Origin: Candidatus Methanoperedens sp.
GTDB lineage: Archaea > Halobacteriota > Methanosarcinia > Methanosarcinales > Methanoperedenaceae
NCBI GenBank assembly: GCA_027460525.1
Contig: JAPZAS010000031.1
Location: 1-53,629, forward strand
Reading direction: 5' to 3'
Length of the DNA: 53,629 nucleotides
Shown: positions 45,956 through 53,629 of the stretch, piece by piece
Numbering within the stretch: position 1 is the stretch's first letter
Layout: every line of letters begins with the position of its first letter
The notes under the pieces: generated by a model
Database searches by the model: none
Told to the model about the DNA's origin: nothing
The model's input: only the letters and a program-made list of their open reading frames with translations
Translations under genes and position numbers: made by a program

Positions 45956-48505
45956 TTAAAATTTTACCCTCCTGTAAAATACCGCTTTCACTATTTCTGC
46001 CGCGATGATGTAAAAGGCAACAATCAATCCCATAATAAGAAGGAATGAAATCGGAAGCTGACTGAATCCAAATACTTTCCCGATTGGCATGAAAGGGAAA
46101 AGAGACGCGCTTGCGACGATCAGCAGTGTGGCTGCGGACAGATACTTTCCGGGTATGCTCTTGAAGAAAGGTTTTTTTGTGCGAATAACAAGCACAATCA
46201 TCGAAGCTGAAATAACAGATTCCATAAACCAGCCGGTCCTGAATTGGTCCGTTGCAGCATGGAGGATGAAAAACAAAGCGCCGAATGTAAGAATGTCGAA
46301 TACGGAACTCAAGATTCCAAAGACCAGCATAAAATTGCGGATGAACCCTATGTCCCATCGCCTGGGATGATCAACCATTTCGCCGTCCACGCTATCAGTA
46401 GCGATGGTCATCTCCGGGATATCCGTCATGAGATTGGTGAGCAGGATCTGTCCGGGCAACAGGGGGAGAAAAGGCAAGAAAAGCGATACTCCAGCCATGC
46501 TGAACATGTTCCCGAAATTGGCGCTCGTGGCCATGAAAACATATTTGAGGGTATTGGCAAATGTCATTCTCCCTTCACGCACCCCCTGCACAAGAACACC
46601 TAAATCCTTTTCCAGCAGCACAATATCGGCCGCATCTTTGGCAACATCTACCGCGCTGTCAACTGAGATGCCAACATCTGCAACATGGAGAGCTGACGCG
46701 TCATTAATTCCATCCCCCATATAGCCCACAACATTTCCGGTCTTCTTTAGAGCCAGGATGATGCGTTCCTTCTGATTTGGTTCAATATCCGCAAAGATAT
46801 TTACATCATTCACCCTCCCAAGGAGTGCCTCATCGCTCATCTGGCGAACGTCCTGGCCTGTAAGTATGGAAGGTCCAGTCAATCCCACTTGTTTGCCGAC
46901 ATTGGCAGCAACCAGTTTGTTGTCTCCTGTGATGATCTTCAATGTAATACCGAGATGATGTAATTGATTTATAGTATCGGCAATTCCAGGCTTCGGCGGA
47001 TCGAATAGAACAATGAACCCTAAGAACGTCATCGCTGCTTCATGGTCTTTGGTTATAATCGAATCAGACCCGATATCCCTGTAAGCAACTCCCAATATGC
47101 GCAAACCCTTACTGCTCTGCTTCTCATAGCACTGCTGAATCTGTTCCTTCACGGTAGCTATATCCGCGATCTTTCCATTGGAAATTTCTGCTGAGGAACA
47201 GACAGCCAGCACATTCTGCAGAGCGCCTTTGGTCACCATCAGGTGCTTATCATCTTTTGAGACAAGGATGCTCAGTCGCTTACGGACGAAATCGTACGGC
47301 ACTTCATCCAGTTTCTGGTAGCCAGGCATCTTAAACTGGCTAAAGCTCCGGATCGCGCTGTCTATCGGGTTCGCAAAACCAGTCTGGAAAAAAGCATTGA
47401 GATAAGCATAGAAAAGAACTTTTTCGCTCTCCTTTCCTTCAACATCAAGAGTGGAGTGCACCCGCACTACCCCTTCGGTCAGAGTGCCGGTCTTATCTGA
47501 ACAGAGAACGTTCATACTGCCAAAATTTTCAATGGAGGCAAGGCGTTTAACGATCACTTTATGCTGTGCCATGCGCTTTGCGCCGTGTGCAAGGTTCACG
47601 CTGATAATCGCCGGTAACAGTTGAGGGGTCAGCCCAACAGCGAGTGCTAAGGAAAAAAGGAGTGATTCCAGAATTGGGCGTGCCTGATAGGCGTTGATTG
47701 CAAAAATTGCAATTACCAACAGGAGCGTAATTTCCATAAGGAAATACCCGAACCGCCGGACACCACGTTCAAACTCCGTCTCCGGCGGCCGCAGTTTCAA
47801 CCGTTCGGAAACCTTACCGAATTCGGTTTCAGTCCCAGTGCGGACAACTACCACTTTCGCGCTGCCGCTCACCACATGGGTGCCCATGAAAAGCGAGTTC
47901 CCACGCCGGCCAAGCTGTGTTTCTTTCACCAGTTCCCCGGCCGACTTTTCTACCGGATATGTTTCGCCTGTCAGCGTCGCTTCATCGACAAATAAATCTT
48001 TGGATTCCAGGATCAGACAGTCTCCTGGAATGATATCTCCACCGTTGAGGATAATAACATCCCCGGGCACGATCTCTTCGACCGGAATTTCTCCCGGGCT
48101 TCCATCACGCAGCACCATAGCTTTTATCTGCACGATAGCGAGTAACTTCTCGACTGCATTGGCAGCTCCTCGTTCCTGCCAGAATCCAAGAAGGCCGCTT
48201 ATGAAAACGATTGCAAGGATAATGAAAACGTCAACATGTTCATGCAGGAAAAATGACAAACCTGCTGCAAAGAGAAGGATGAGGGTAATGGGACTTTTGA
48301 ATTGTGTAAGTAAAAGCGAAAGTGCATCCGTTCTTCTTTTGGGCGTCAGGAGATTGGAGCCATAACGTGCGAGTCGCTGCTGTGCTTCATCGCCAGTAAT
48401 GCCCTGCGGTGTTGTCTGGAGTTGTCCAAGCAGTTCAGCAGCAGGGAAGCTCCAGAATGCCAGAGGGGGTTGATCCATTGGATTACTCTTTTTATAATGT
48501 TGCAT
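45956..48505 (-). CDS. mgtA: P-type ATPase, MgtA (IIIB) type
   Basis: An 849-residue P-type ATPase probably importing Mg2+. Seen are the cation-ATPase N domain, actuator motif TGET, phosphorylation motif DKTGTLTEG near residue 337, GDGINDASAL hinge motif and a C-terminal set of six helices. M4 has the ALAVGLTPQLLPAI segment typical of MgtA/MgtB. Length is close to MgtA (about 900). The ATG at 48505 lies within a TATA-like stretch; MDQPP at 48478 could be the true start. Single gene, bacterial-like. Ca2+ transport is a less likely alternative. Confidence 0.9.
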   Translation of the reverse strand: MQHYKKSNPMDQPPLAFWSFPAAELLGQLQTTPQGITGDEAQQRLARYGSNLLTPKRRTDALSLLLTQFKSPITLILLFAAGLSFFLHEHVDVFIILAIVFISGLLGFWQERGAANAVEKLLAIVQIKAMVLRDGSPGEIPVEEIVPGDVIILNGGDIIPGDCLILESKDLFVDEATLTGETYPVEKSAGELVKETQLGRRGNSLFMGTHVVSGSAKVVVVRTGTETEFGKVSERLKLRPPETEFERGVRRFGYFLMEITLLLVIAIFAINAYQARPILESLLFSLALAVGLTPQLLPAIISVNLAHGAKRMAQHKVIVKRLASIENFGSMNVLCSDKTGTLTEGVVRVHSTLDVEGKESEKVLFYAYLNAFFQTGFANPIDSAIRSFSQFKMPGYQKLDEVPYDFVRKRLSILVSKDDKHLMVTKGALQNVLAVCSSAEISNGKIADIATVKEQIQQCYEKQSSKGLRILGVAYRDIGSDSIITKDHEAAMTFLGFIVLFDPPKPGIADTINQLHHLGITLKIITGDNKLVAANVGKQVGLTGPSILTGQDVRQMSDEALLGRVNDVNIFADIEPNQKERIILALKKTGNVVGYMGDGINDASALHVADVGISVDSAVDVAKDAADIVLLEKDLGVLVQGVREGRMTFANTLKYVFMATSANFGNMFSMAGVSLFLPFLPLLPGQILLTNLMTDIPEMTIATDSVDGEMVDHPRRWDIGFIRNFMLVFGILSSVFDILTFGALFFILHAATDQFRTGWFMESVISASMIVLVIRTKKPFFKSIPGKYLSAATLLIVASASLFPFMPIGKVFGFSQLPISFLLIMGLIVAFYIIAAEIVKAVFYRRVKF

Positions 48506-48601
48506 ATATACACATTGGGTAAATTCGGTCCTGTTAATTTATTCTTGATTAACATAAGTATATAGCTCTTGGAAATGATTGCATCTCAAGAGGTAGAAAA
48601 A

Positions 48602-48778
48602 ATGATTATAAAAGAAGATTGTAGCGATTTTGGATATTTAAAGAGGGATATTGCTGAACTTGGAGCAGCGCAAAGAAGATTCATGAATATTCCCGATTGT
48701 AGAATAAATAGAATGTCTCTATGCGGATGTTCTGAAACTTGCTCGCATTATGAAAAATGCATTCCATCCCTCAAGTAA
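48602..48778 (+). CDS. Small Cys-rich protein
   Basis: A 58-residue protein (MIIKEDCSDFGYLKRDIAEL at the start) with six Cys, five of them clustered as CRI..CGCSETCSHYEKC, possibly a metal site. A TATA box (AAGTATATAG, 48553-48562) and AGAGGT support the ATG at 48602, not the earlier ATG at 48575. Unrecognised; divergent from mgtA. Confidence 0.55.
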   Translation: MIIKEDCSDFGYLKRDIAELGAAQRRFMNIPDCRINRMSLCGCSETCSHYEKCIPSLK

Positions 48779-48816
48779 TATTTTAGCTGTGTCCGAATGA
48801 AAAAATAAAGCCTCTG

Positions 48817-49146
48817 TTAAAGCTTGTTTATCATGTCTATTAAAATAAACCTGTGGCAGTGGTTTTCTTTGTTATGGCAGGAGCATATAAGATAAACATC
48901 AACGTCTTTTGAAAGCATTTTAAGATCTTTCATAATTTTCCTTGCTTCCACTGAAGCTAACATTTCATTTCTGAATCGCTCTTCATATTCTTCCCATCTT
49001 ATTCTTTCTGCCTGCCAATCTCTTAGAAGTTCCCAGGACGGCGCGAGAGAACTTCCATTGTTTCGCATTACCTTTATTTTATGTGCCTCTTCGGGAATCT
49101 CGGTTCCCCATCCTTTAAATTGGTTATAATAAGTCTCTTTTATCAT
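48817..49146 (-). CDS. DUF488 family protein
   Basis: A 109-residue protein with the DUF488 hallmarks: YYNQFKGWGTEIPEE, WELLRDWQAERIRWEEYEER, and the conserved ICSCHN...CHR near the end, in which Cys and His may bind metal. The family is common in bacteria and archaea and of unproven function. It stands alone. Confidence 0.8.
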   Translation of the reverse strand: MIKETYYNQFKGWGTEIPEEAHKIKVMRNNGSSLAPSWELLRDWQAERIRWEEYEERFRNEMLASVEARKIMKDLKMLSKDVDVYLICSCHNKENHCHRFILIDMINKL

Positions 49147-49198
49147 TTTTAATAAGCTCTTCTATGTTACATTTCCCCGGCTCTTCTAACAGGAATGG

Positions 49199-49351
49199 CT
49201 ACAATGGTTTGCGTCCCTGGATGATTCTGACCAGTATCACGATAATGGCAACGACCAGCAATATATGGATTATGCCACCAAGTAAACCGAGCGAAAATCC
49301 CAATAGCCAGAGGATCACCAGAATTACAACTATTGTCCAGAATAGGTCCAT
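49199..49351 (-). CDS. Lmo0937-type small membrane protein
   Basis: A 50-residue hydrophobic protein starting MDLFWTIVVILVILWLLGFS and ending IIQGRKPL. It has two transmembrane segments joined by a GGIIH turn. It matches the small family named after Lmo0937, often near stress genes such as csbD. GGGAGG stands 6 bases before the ATG. It was found by reading the minus strand directly. Confidence 0.85.
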   Translation of the reverse strand: MDLFWTIVVILVILWLLGFSLGLLGGIIHILLVVAIIVILVRIIQGRKPL

Positions 49352-49577
49352 AAATCTAACCTCCCATAGATGTGATTTGTACCAAGTGCTAATAATCTTT
49401 TCGCTTGTTTTTGGCTCTCAGTTAATTTTACAACTTCATTCTTTCTCCCCGTACCGGAAGATGAGCATATAAAACCAAATATTTCTGGACTTCATAGTTG
49501 AATGCGCATAATATTAAAATGCAGTTAAATTAGAGGAGCCAAAATGCTTAATAAATATAAGATTCCTTTTACCATTC

Positions 49578-49823
49578 ATGGCAGTCGAGACAATAATCTT
49601 ATTTTTGGCAATTATAGCTGTGATTGTTATATATATTGTTTTGAAGGCTGCAAAGTACCTGATTGTAAATTCAATACTGGGCCTCATTCTTCTTGCTATG
49701 GGCAACATTATTTTTAAACTGGACATTGCTTATACCGCTACAGTAGTATTGATTTGCGCACTCGGGGGAATTCCCGGTGCGGTCCTTATAATGCTGCTTC
49801 ATGTATTCCATATGGCGTTCTGA
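49578..49823 (+). CDS. BofA-family membrane protein
   Basis: An 81-residue membrane protein with two or three hydrophobic helices and the pattern VLKAAKYLIVNSILGLI followed by GGIPGAVLIMLLHVF, typical of the pro-sigmaK processing inhibitor BofA family. Archaea have no sporulation; the archaeal family members are of unknown function and may hold membrane proteases. Single gene. Confidence 0.75.
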   Translation: MAVETIILFLAIIAVIVIYIVLKAAKYLIVNSILGLILLAMGNIIFKLDIAYTATVVLICALGGIPGAVLIMLLHVFHMAF

Positions 49824-50195
49824 CCTCAGTATAGTAAGATAATATATTTGCATAACATTACTGAAGTTTGACCATCCATTATTCAGAGGAAAGGAGATGG
49901 GCAGAATCAATAAATATCATCCAGAGGCACGTTGATGAACGTATGGAGCAAAAGCAGGCTCTTTGATTTCAGCTATTTAACATGTTACAATAGTGTGAAA
50001 TAAATTGCCATCAGTTTTAGGTAGGCGTTGGTAACCACCGATATATTTTTATAGTATACATTAATAATAAATAATATCGAGTGGCAGTTATAACGGTAGA
50101 TAATACCGATAATTCTCTGAATTATTCGGCTTAGGCTCCTGACATAGCTGTGATTACGCTGCAAGATTAATATAAGTATACAACGGAGGAATTTC
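49824..50195. other. Intergenic region before csbD
   Basis: About 370 bp without a recognised gene. Short frames of 11 and 22 codons (near 49896-50003) are preceded by a GGAG-like site but are too short to call. An inverted repeat CGGTA-GATAA-TACCG (near 50092-50106) and a TATA-like stretch TAATATAAGTATAC (near 50168-50181) probably belong to the csbD promoter. Confidence 0.4.
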
Positions 50196-50375
50196 ATGAA
50201 AAGTAGTACACAGGATCAGGCAGAAGGCAAGATCCACAAAGTGAAAGGGGAGATAAAGGAAATCGCCGGGAAACTCAGCAAGAATCCCGACCTGGAAACA
50301 GAAGGCAAAGACGAAAAGATAGCCGGCAAAGTTCAAGAAAAGATTGGCCAGATCAAGAAGGTCTTTGGAAAGTAA
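50196..50375 (+). CDS. CsbD-family stress protein
   Basis: A 59-residue highly charged helical protein starting MKSSTQDQAEGKIHKVKGEI with the repeated G-K-x-x-E-K/K-I-x-G pattern of CsbD. A strong GGAGGA site precedes the ATG. In bacteria CsbD proteins are abundant under general stress; their mechanism is unknown. It precedes the ice-binding-like gene by 34 bp and may be co-transcribed with it. Confidence 0.88.
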   Translation: MKSSTQDQAEGKIHKVKGEIKEIAGKLSKNPDLETEGKDEKIAGKVQEKIGQIKKVFGK

Positions 50376-50409
50376 TATTTCTGAACTAGTATAATTTTTT
50401 GGGAGGAAA

Positions 50410-51483
50410 ATGGTAATTATGAATAAAGAATCTACTATTTTCAAAAATATAATTACTGTGCTGCTGACACTGATTATTTTGGGATTGGCGGCAGGAACGG
50501 CGGGCGTGACGCAGGCGCCGGTAGATCTTGGAACAGCCGGCAATTTCGTGATTCTGGCAAAATCAGGAATCTCAACCACTGGCACGACCTCGATTGTTGG
50601 AGACATTGGAGTGAGTCCAATCGCCAGCACTGCCATAACCGGATTTGGGTTAATAATGGATGCCTCGAATGAATTTTCGACGTCATCTGTAGTGACGGGA
50701 AAAGTATATGCAGCCAACTATGCGCCTCCAACTCCATCTACTATGACCACGGCCGTAAGCGACATGGAAACAGCGTACACCGATGCAGCCAGACGGACAT
50801 CACCCGATCATACTGAACTGGGTGCCGGAAATATCGGCGGGATGACACTCACCCCTGGTCTTTATAAGTGGGGGACAGGTGTTAAAATCCCCGCAGGTGG
50901 TGTCACTCTATCGGGCGGCGCAAATGATGTCTGGATCTTCCAGATAGCGCAAGATCTCACCGTGGACAACGGTGCCAAAGTTACTCTTAGCGGGGGCGCA
51001 CAGGCCGGGAACATCTTCTGGCAGGTCGCCGGCAAAACGACCCTTGGAACCACGTCTGACTTCAAGGGAATTATCTTATCTAAAACGCTGATTTCGCTGA
51101 ACACTGGCGCAACGCTAAACGGCAGAGCGCTGGCACAGACAGCGGTTACATTAACTGCCAATGTTATCACCGCCCCGTCTTCTGGCGTTAACCCGACAAA
51201 CACCCCGACAATAACAACCACAGGTATGGTAACAGGAACTCCGGCTAAGCCAACAGGCACGGCTATTCCAGTTAATCCAACAGTTACGGCTACTCCAGTT
51301 AATCCAACAGTTACGGCTACTCCGGCGGGCACAACCACAGGTATGGTAACGGGAACTCCAGCTAAGCCAATAGGCACGGCTACTCCGGTGCCTGCACCGA
51401 CAAATAAGGTACCGGGTTTTGAATTTGCACTTGGAATAGCCATACTTTCATTGGCTTATCTGTTCGGCAAAAAGAGAAGATAA
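50410..51483 (+). CDS. Ice-binding-like (DUF3494) surface protein with PGF-CTERM-like anchor
   Basis: A 357-residue exported protein. After a signal peptide (about residues 1-32) comes a DUF3494 beta-solenoid domain (about 36-255; VDLGTAGNFVILAKSGIS, later LTPGLYKWGTGVKIPAGGVT and the 'GNIFWQVAGKTTLGT' segment). A Thr/Pro repeat linker (about 258-330) follows. The C-terminus is a PGF motif, a hydrophobic helix and KKRR, the form of an archaeosortase PGF-CTERM signal. DUF3494 proteins include ice-binding proteins and adhesins; the latter or a surface role is likelier here. The start could also be the ATG at 50419, given the position of GGGAGG. Confidence 0.85.
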   Translation: MVIMNKESTIFKNIITVLLTLIILGLAAGTAGVTQAPVDLGTAGNFVILAKSGISTTGTTSIVGDIGVSPIASTAITGFGLIMDASNEFSTSSVVTGKVYAANYAPPTPSTMTTAVSDMETAYTDAARRTSPDHTELGAGNIGGMTLTPGLYKWGTGVKIPAGGVTLSGGANDVWIFQIAQDLTVDNGAKVTLSGGAQAGNIFWQVAGKTTLGTTSDFKGIILSKTLISLNTGATLNGRALAQTAVTLTANVITAPSSGVNPTNTPTITTTGMVTGTPAKPTGTAIPVNPTVTATPVNPTVTATPAGTTTGMVTGTPAKPIGTATPVPAPTNKVPGFEFALGIAILSLAYLFGKKRR

Positions 51484-51802
51484 GCCTGTGTCACTCCTCT
51501 GGAGAGCGCACACATGTATGGCTATGAGAATTATCAGTTCCGATAACCAAAATTATAAATGCCATTAACGCTATACATATAAAATGGAGAGTAAACCGGG
51601 TGATCATTATCTAAACCTGCGTGGTAATCTCGTAAGTTTAGAATGATATAGAACACCAAACAACAGGTAAAACTGTGTGCGGAATAACTATGGATTTGCT
51701 TCCCGCCCGGGCTTGAATCCCTTTTAAGCATCCAGACTTTGTGATTTTCGTGCCCCGGCACGAAGGTTGAAGACCGGTTTACGATCGAGATGGAGGATAT
51801 TT
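51484..51802 (+). promoter_or_regulatory. Thermosome promoter with palindrome (51747-51764)
   Basis: No gene is seen. A TATA-like CTTTTAAG (51721-51728) lies about 26 bases upstream of a perfect inverted repeat TTCGTGCC-CC-GGCACGAA (51747-51764). The palindrome thus falls at the expected transcription start, a place used by archaeal heat-shock repressors to block the polymerase. GGAGG precedes the ATG at 51803. The rest of the stretch shows nothing recognisable. Confidence 0.5.
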
Positions 51803-53443
51803 ATGACAGGACAATTAGCAGGACAGCCAATCTATATTCTAAGAGAAGGCAGTCAAAGAACAAAAGGAAGAGAAGCGCAGCATAACAATATCATGGCTGC
51901 CAGGGCTGTAGCCGCAGCGGTAAGGGCGACCCTGGGACCAAAGGGTATGGATAAAATGCTCGTGGACTCGCTGGGAGATATCGTAATCACGAATGATGGT
52001 GCGACTATTCTTCAGGCAATGGACATCGAGCATCCGGCAGCCAAGATGATCGTAGAAGTCGCAAAGACCCAGGATGATGAGGTCGGAGATGGCACAACAA
52101 CGGCAGCAGTGCTTGCAGGTGAATTCCTGAAGAATGCTGAAGAACTTTTAGAGCAGGGTGTGCATCCCACAGTCATCGCCAGCGGATATAGGCTTGCATC
52201 GGCAAAAGCAAAAGAAATCCTTAAAACCCTTGCAAAACCAGTGACCCTGGAAGATAAGGATTTATTATTGAAAATCGCTGTGACAGCGATCACCGGAAAA
52301 GGAGCTGAAGCGTCCAAGGACGTTTTCGCCGACCTTGCGGTAAATGCCATATTAGCGGTGGTTGAAAAAGAGAATGGTAAATATACAGCAGATGTTGAAG
52401 ATATCAAAGTTGAGAAGAAAGTGGGTGGCAGTGTAGAAGCATCAGAGCTGATCGAAGGCATGGTAATCGATAAGGAAAGAGTCCATACCAACATGCCAAA
52501 GAATGTCCATGATGCCAGAATACTTCTGCTCAACGAAGCCCTCGAGATCAAAAAGACGGAAGTTAAAGCCGAGATTTCAATAAAAACACCCGACCAGCTC
52601 CAGTTATTCCTTGACCAGGAAGAACAGATGTTGCATGATATGGTCAGCAAAGTGATCGATAGCGGCGCGAATGTGGTCTTTGTTGAGAAGGGAATAGATG
52701 ACATAGCACAGCATTATCTTGCAAAAGCAGGCATTTACGCAGCAAGGCGCGTGAAGAAGAGCGACATGGAAAAACTGGCACGCGCAACCGGTGCAAAGAT
52801 ACTGACAGGCCTGAAGGAAATCGGCGAATCTGATCTTGGAAAAGCGGATCTTGTAGAAGAGAAAAAGATCGGTGAGGAGGCATTGACATATGTTACCGGG
52901 TGTCACAACCCCAAGGCAGTCTCCATTATCCTTCGCGGAGGAACCGAGCACGTTGTGGATGAAGCCGAGCGTGCGCTTCATGACGCATTGCGTGTTGTTG
53001 GAGTTGCAATCGAGGATGAGACACTTGTAGCTGGAGGCGGTTCTCCAGAGGTTGAACTGGCACTGCGCCTGCGGGAATACTCAGCCACATTAATAGGCAG
53101 GGAACAGCTGGCAGTCGCAAAATTTGCCGAGGCGCTTGAAATCATCCCAAGAACCCTGGCTGAGAATGCAGGTCTTGACCCCATTGATATCCTTGTGGAG
53201 ATGCGAAGCCAGCATGAGAAGGGCAAGAATACCGCAGGTCTCAATGTATTCACGGGAAAAGTCGTGGACATGTGGAAAGAAGGCGTGGTTGAGCCTCTCA
53301 GGGTAAAAACACAGGCTATCGATTCTGCTACGGAAGCAGCCACCATGATCCTGAGAATAGATGATGTGCTGTCAAGCAAATCCGTGCCTGCAGGAGGCAT
53401 GCCACCCGGAGGCATGGGTGGTGGAATGGGCGGAATGGATTAA
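51803..53443 (+). CDS. thsA: Thermosome (group II chaperonin) subunit
   Basis: A 546-residue group II chaperonin subunit that folds proteins in an ATP-driven double ring. Motifs include [27 protein letters not shown], the nucleotide-binding GDGTTTA near residue 95, and [13 protein letters not shown] in the equatorial domain. The flexible Gly/Met tail ([16 protein letters not shown]) is typical. The ATG at 51803 with GGAGG upstream gives the family-typical [16 protein letters not shown]; the frame extends to 51767 without support. A hairpin terminator follows. Confidence 0.96.
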   Translation: MTGQLAGQPIYILREGSQRTKGREAQHNNIMAARAVAAAVRATLGPKGMDKMLVDSLGDIVITNDGATILQAMDIEHPAAKMIVEVAKTQDDEVGDGTTTAAVLAGEFLKNAEELLEQGVHPTVIASGYRLASAKAKEILKTLAKPVTLEDKDLLLKIAVTAITGKGAEASKDVFADLAVNAILAVVEKENGKYTADVEDIKVEKKVGGSVEASELIEGMVIDKERVHTNMPKNVHDARILLLNEALEIKKTEVKAEISIKTPDQLQLFLDQEEQMLHDMVSKVIDSGANVVFVEKGIDDIAQHYLAKAGIYAARRVKKSDMEKLARATGAKILTGLKEIGESDLGKADLVEEKKIGEEALTYVTGCHNPKAVSIILRGGTEHVVDEAERALHDALRVVGVAIEDETLVAGGGSPEVELALRLREYSATLIGREQLAVAKFAEALEIIPRTLAENAGLDPIDILVEMRSQHEKGKNTAGLNVFTGKVVDMWKEGVVEPLRVKTQAIDSATEAATMILRIDDVLSSKSVPAGGMPPGGMGGGMGGMD

Positions 53444-53444
53444 A

Positions 53445-53472
53445 CGGGAATTTCCCGCTTCTATTTTTTTTA
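53445..53472 (+). terminator. Terminator after the thermosome gene
   Basis: CGGGAA (53445-53450) and TTCCCG (53452-53457) form a 6-bp stem just past the stop codon, followed by TTCTATTTTTTTT. The remaining 150 bases to the window end show no gene. Confidence 0.7.
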
Positions 53473-53629
53473 GCGAATTCATTAGAATCTTAACGCCCTC
53501 TACAAATTTTTCCAAGGATTGGTTTAACATGAACCGGTAAAAGACTCAAAGGACGCGAAGAGAATGCAATAGGAAGAGAAATTTAATAGGAAAGCGAGAA
53601 TCCGTTGCTACTAAATTTAATTATTAATA

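Overview
The window reads as a chromosome segment of a methane-metabolising archaeon of the order Methanosarcinales, most likely a Candidatus Methanoperedens (ANME-2d) type organism. This is an inference from gene content. Seen together are archaeal CODH/acetyl-CoA synthase genes (cdhA, cdhB, cdhC, cooC), an F420-dependent Mer gene next to an FpoF-type F420H2 oxidoreductase, Nop5, Hef, aIF5A, a thermosome subunit, DUF1699 and DUF5371 family proteins, and a class III polyhydroxyalkanoate (PHA) locus. The PHA locus is unusual for methanogens but known from Methanoperedens. No multihaem cytochrome, mcr gene or rRNA is present.

Layout. 1-4.9 kb: a large secreted, Ig-like surface protein and a VapBC toxin-antitoxin pair. 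4.9-11.6 kb: a GC-rich hairpin-dense stretch, nop5, then the leftward cdhA-cdhB-cdhC-cooC operon. 11.7-22.4 kb: the leftward PHA island: two PhaE-like repeat proteins, PhaE, PhaC, an SDR reductase, thiolase PhaA, reductase PhaB and a patatin-type probable PHA depolymerase. Interleaved with it are three members of a small unrecognised protein family, a 51-residue ORF and a duplicated promoter element. 22.5-37.6 kb: housekeeping genes in short units (release-factor-type methyltransferase, rubredoxin, folate-independent methionine synthase-like protein, an AAA ATPase with a partner, Hef, agmatinase-aIF5A, HisA, a 13-unit HEAT protein, NadM, FpoF) plus tRNA-Gln and tRNA-Pro, ending in a mer gene that has lost its 5' end. 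37.7-42.6 kb: small membrane, coiled-coil and pilin genes, tRNA-Val, a second toxin-antitoxin pair and glutamine synthetase. 42.7-51.5 kb: a stress-flavoured accessory stretch (catalase, nitroreductase, Tag glycosylase, MgtA-type P-ATPase, DUF488, small membrane proteins, CsbD, an ice-binding-like surface protein with a PGF-CTERM-like tail). 51.8-53.4 kb: a thermosome subunit behind a palindrome-bearing promoter.

How the genes work together. The Cdh complex and the Mer/FpoF pair belong to C1 and F420 metabolism. Acetyl-CoA from Cdh can feed PhaA, PhaB and PhaCE to store carbon as PHA, and the patatin-like enzyme could mobilise it. The PHA island is the most distinctive part. PhaE carries a five-fold, nearly identical 90-bp amplification of the segment that normally ends PhaE. 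Two further proteins are built from repeated PhaE-like units. A three-member family of roughly 90-110 residue proteins is dispersed among them with copies of the same promoter element. Together these look like an expanded archaeal PHA-granule assembly and regulation module. The truncated mer gene is the other point that most needs a second look.
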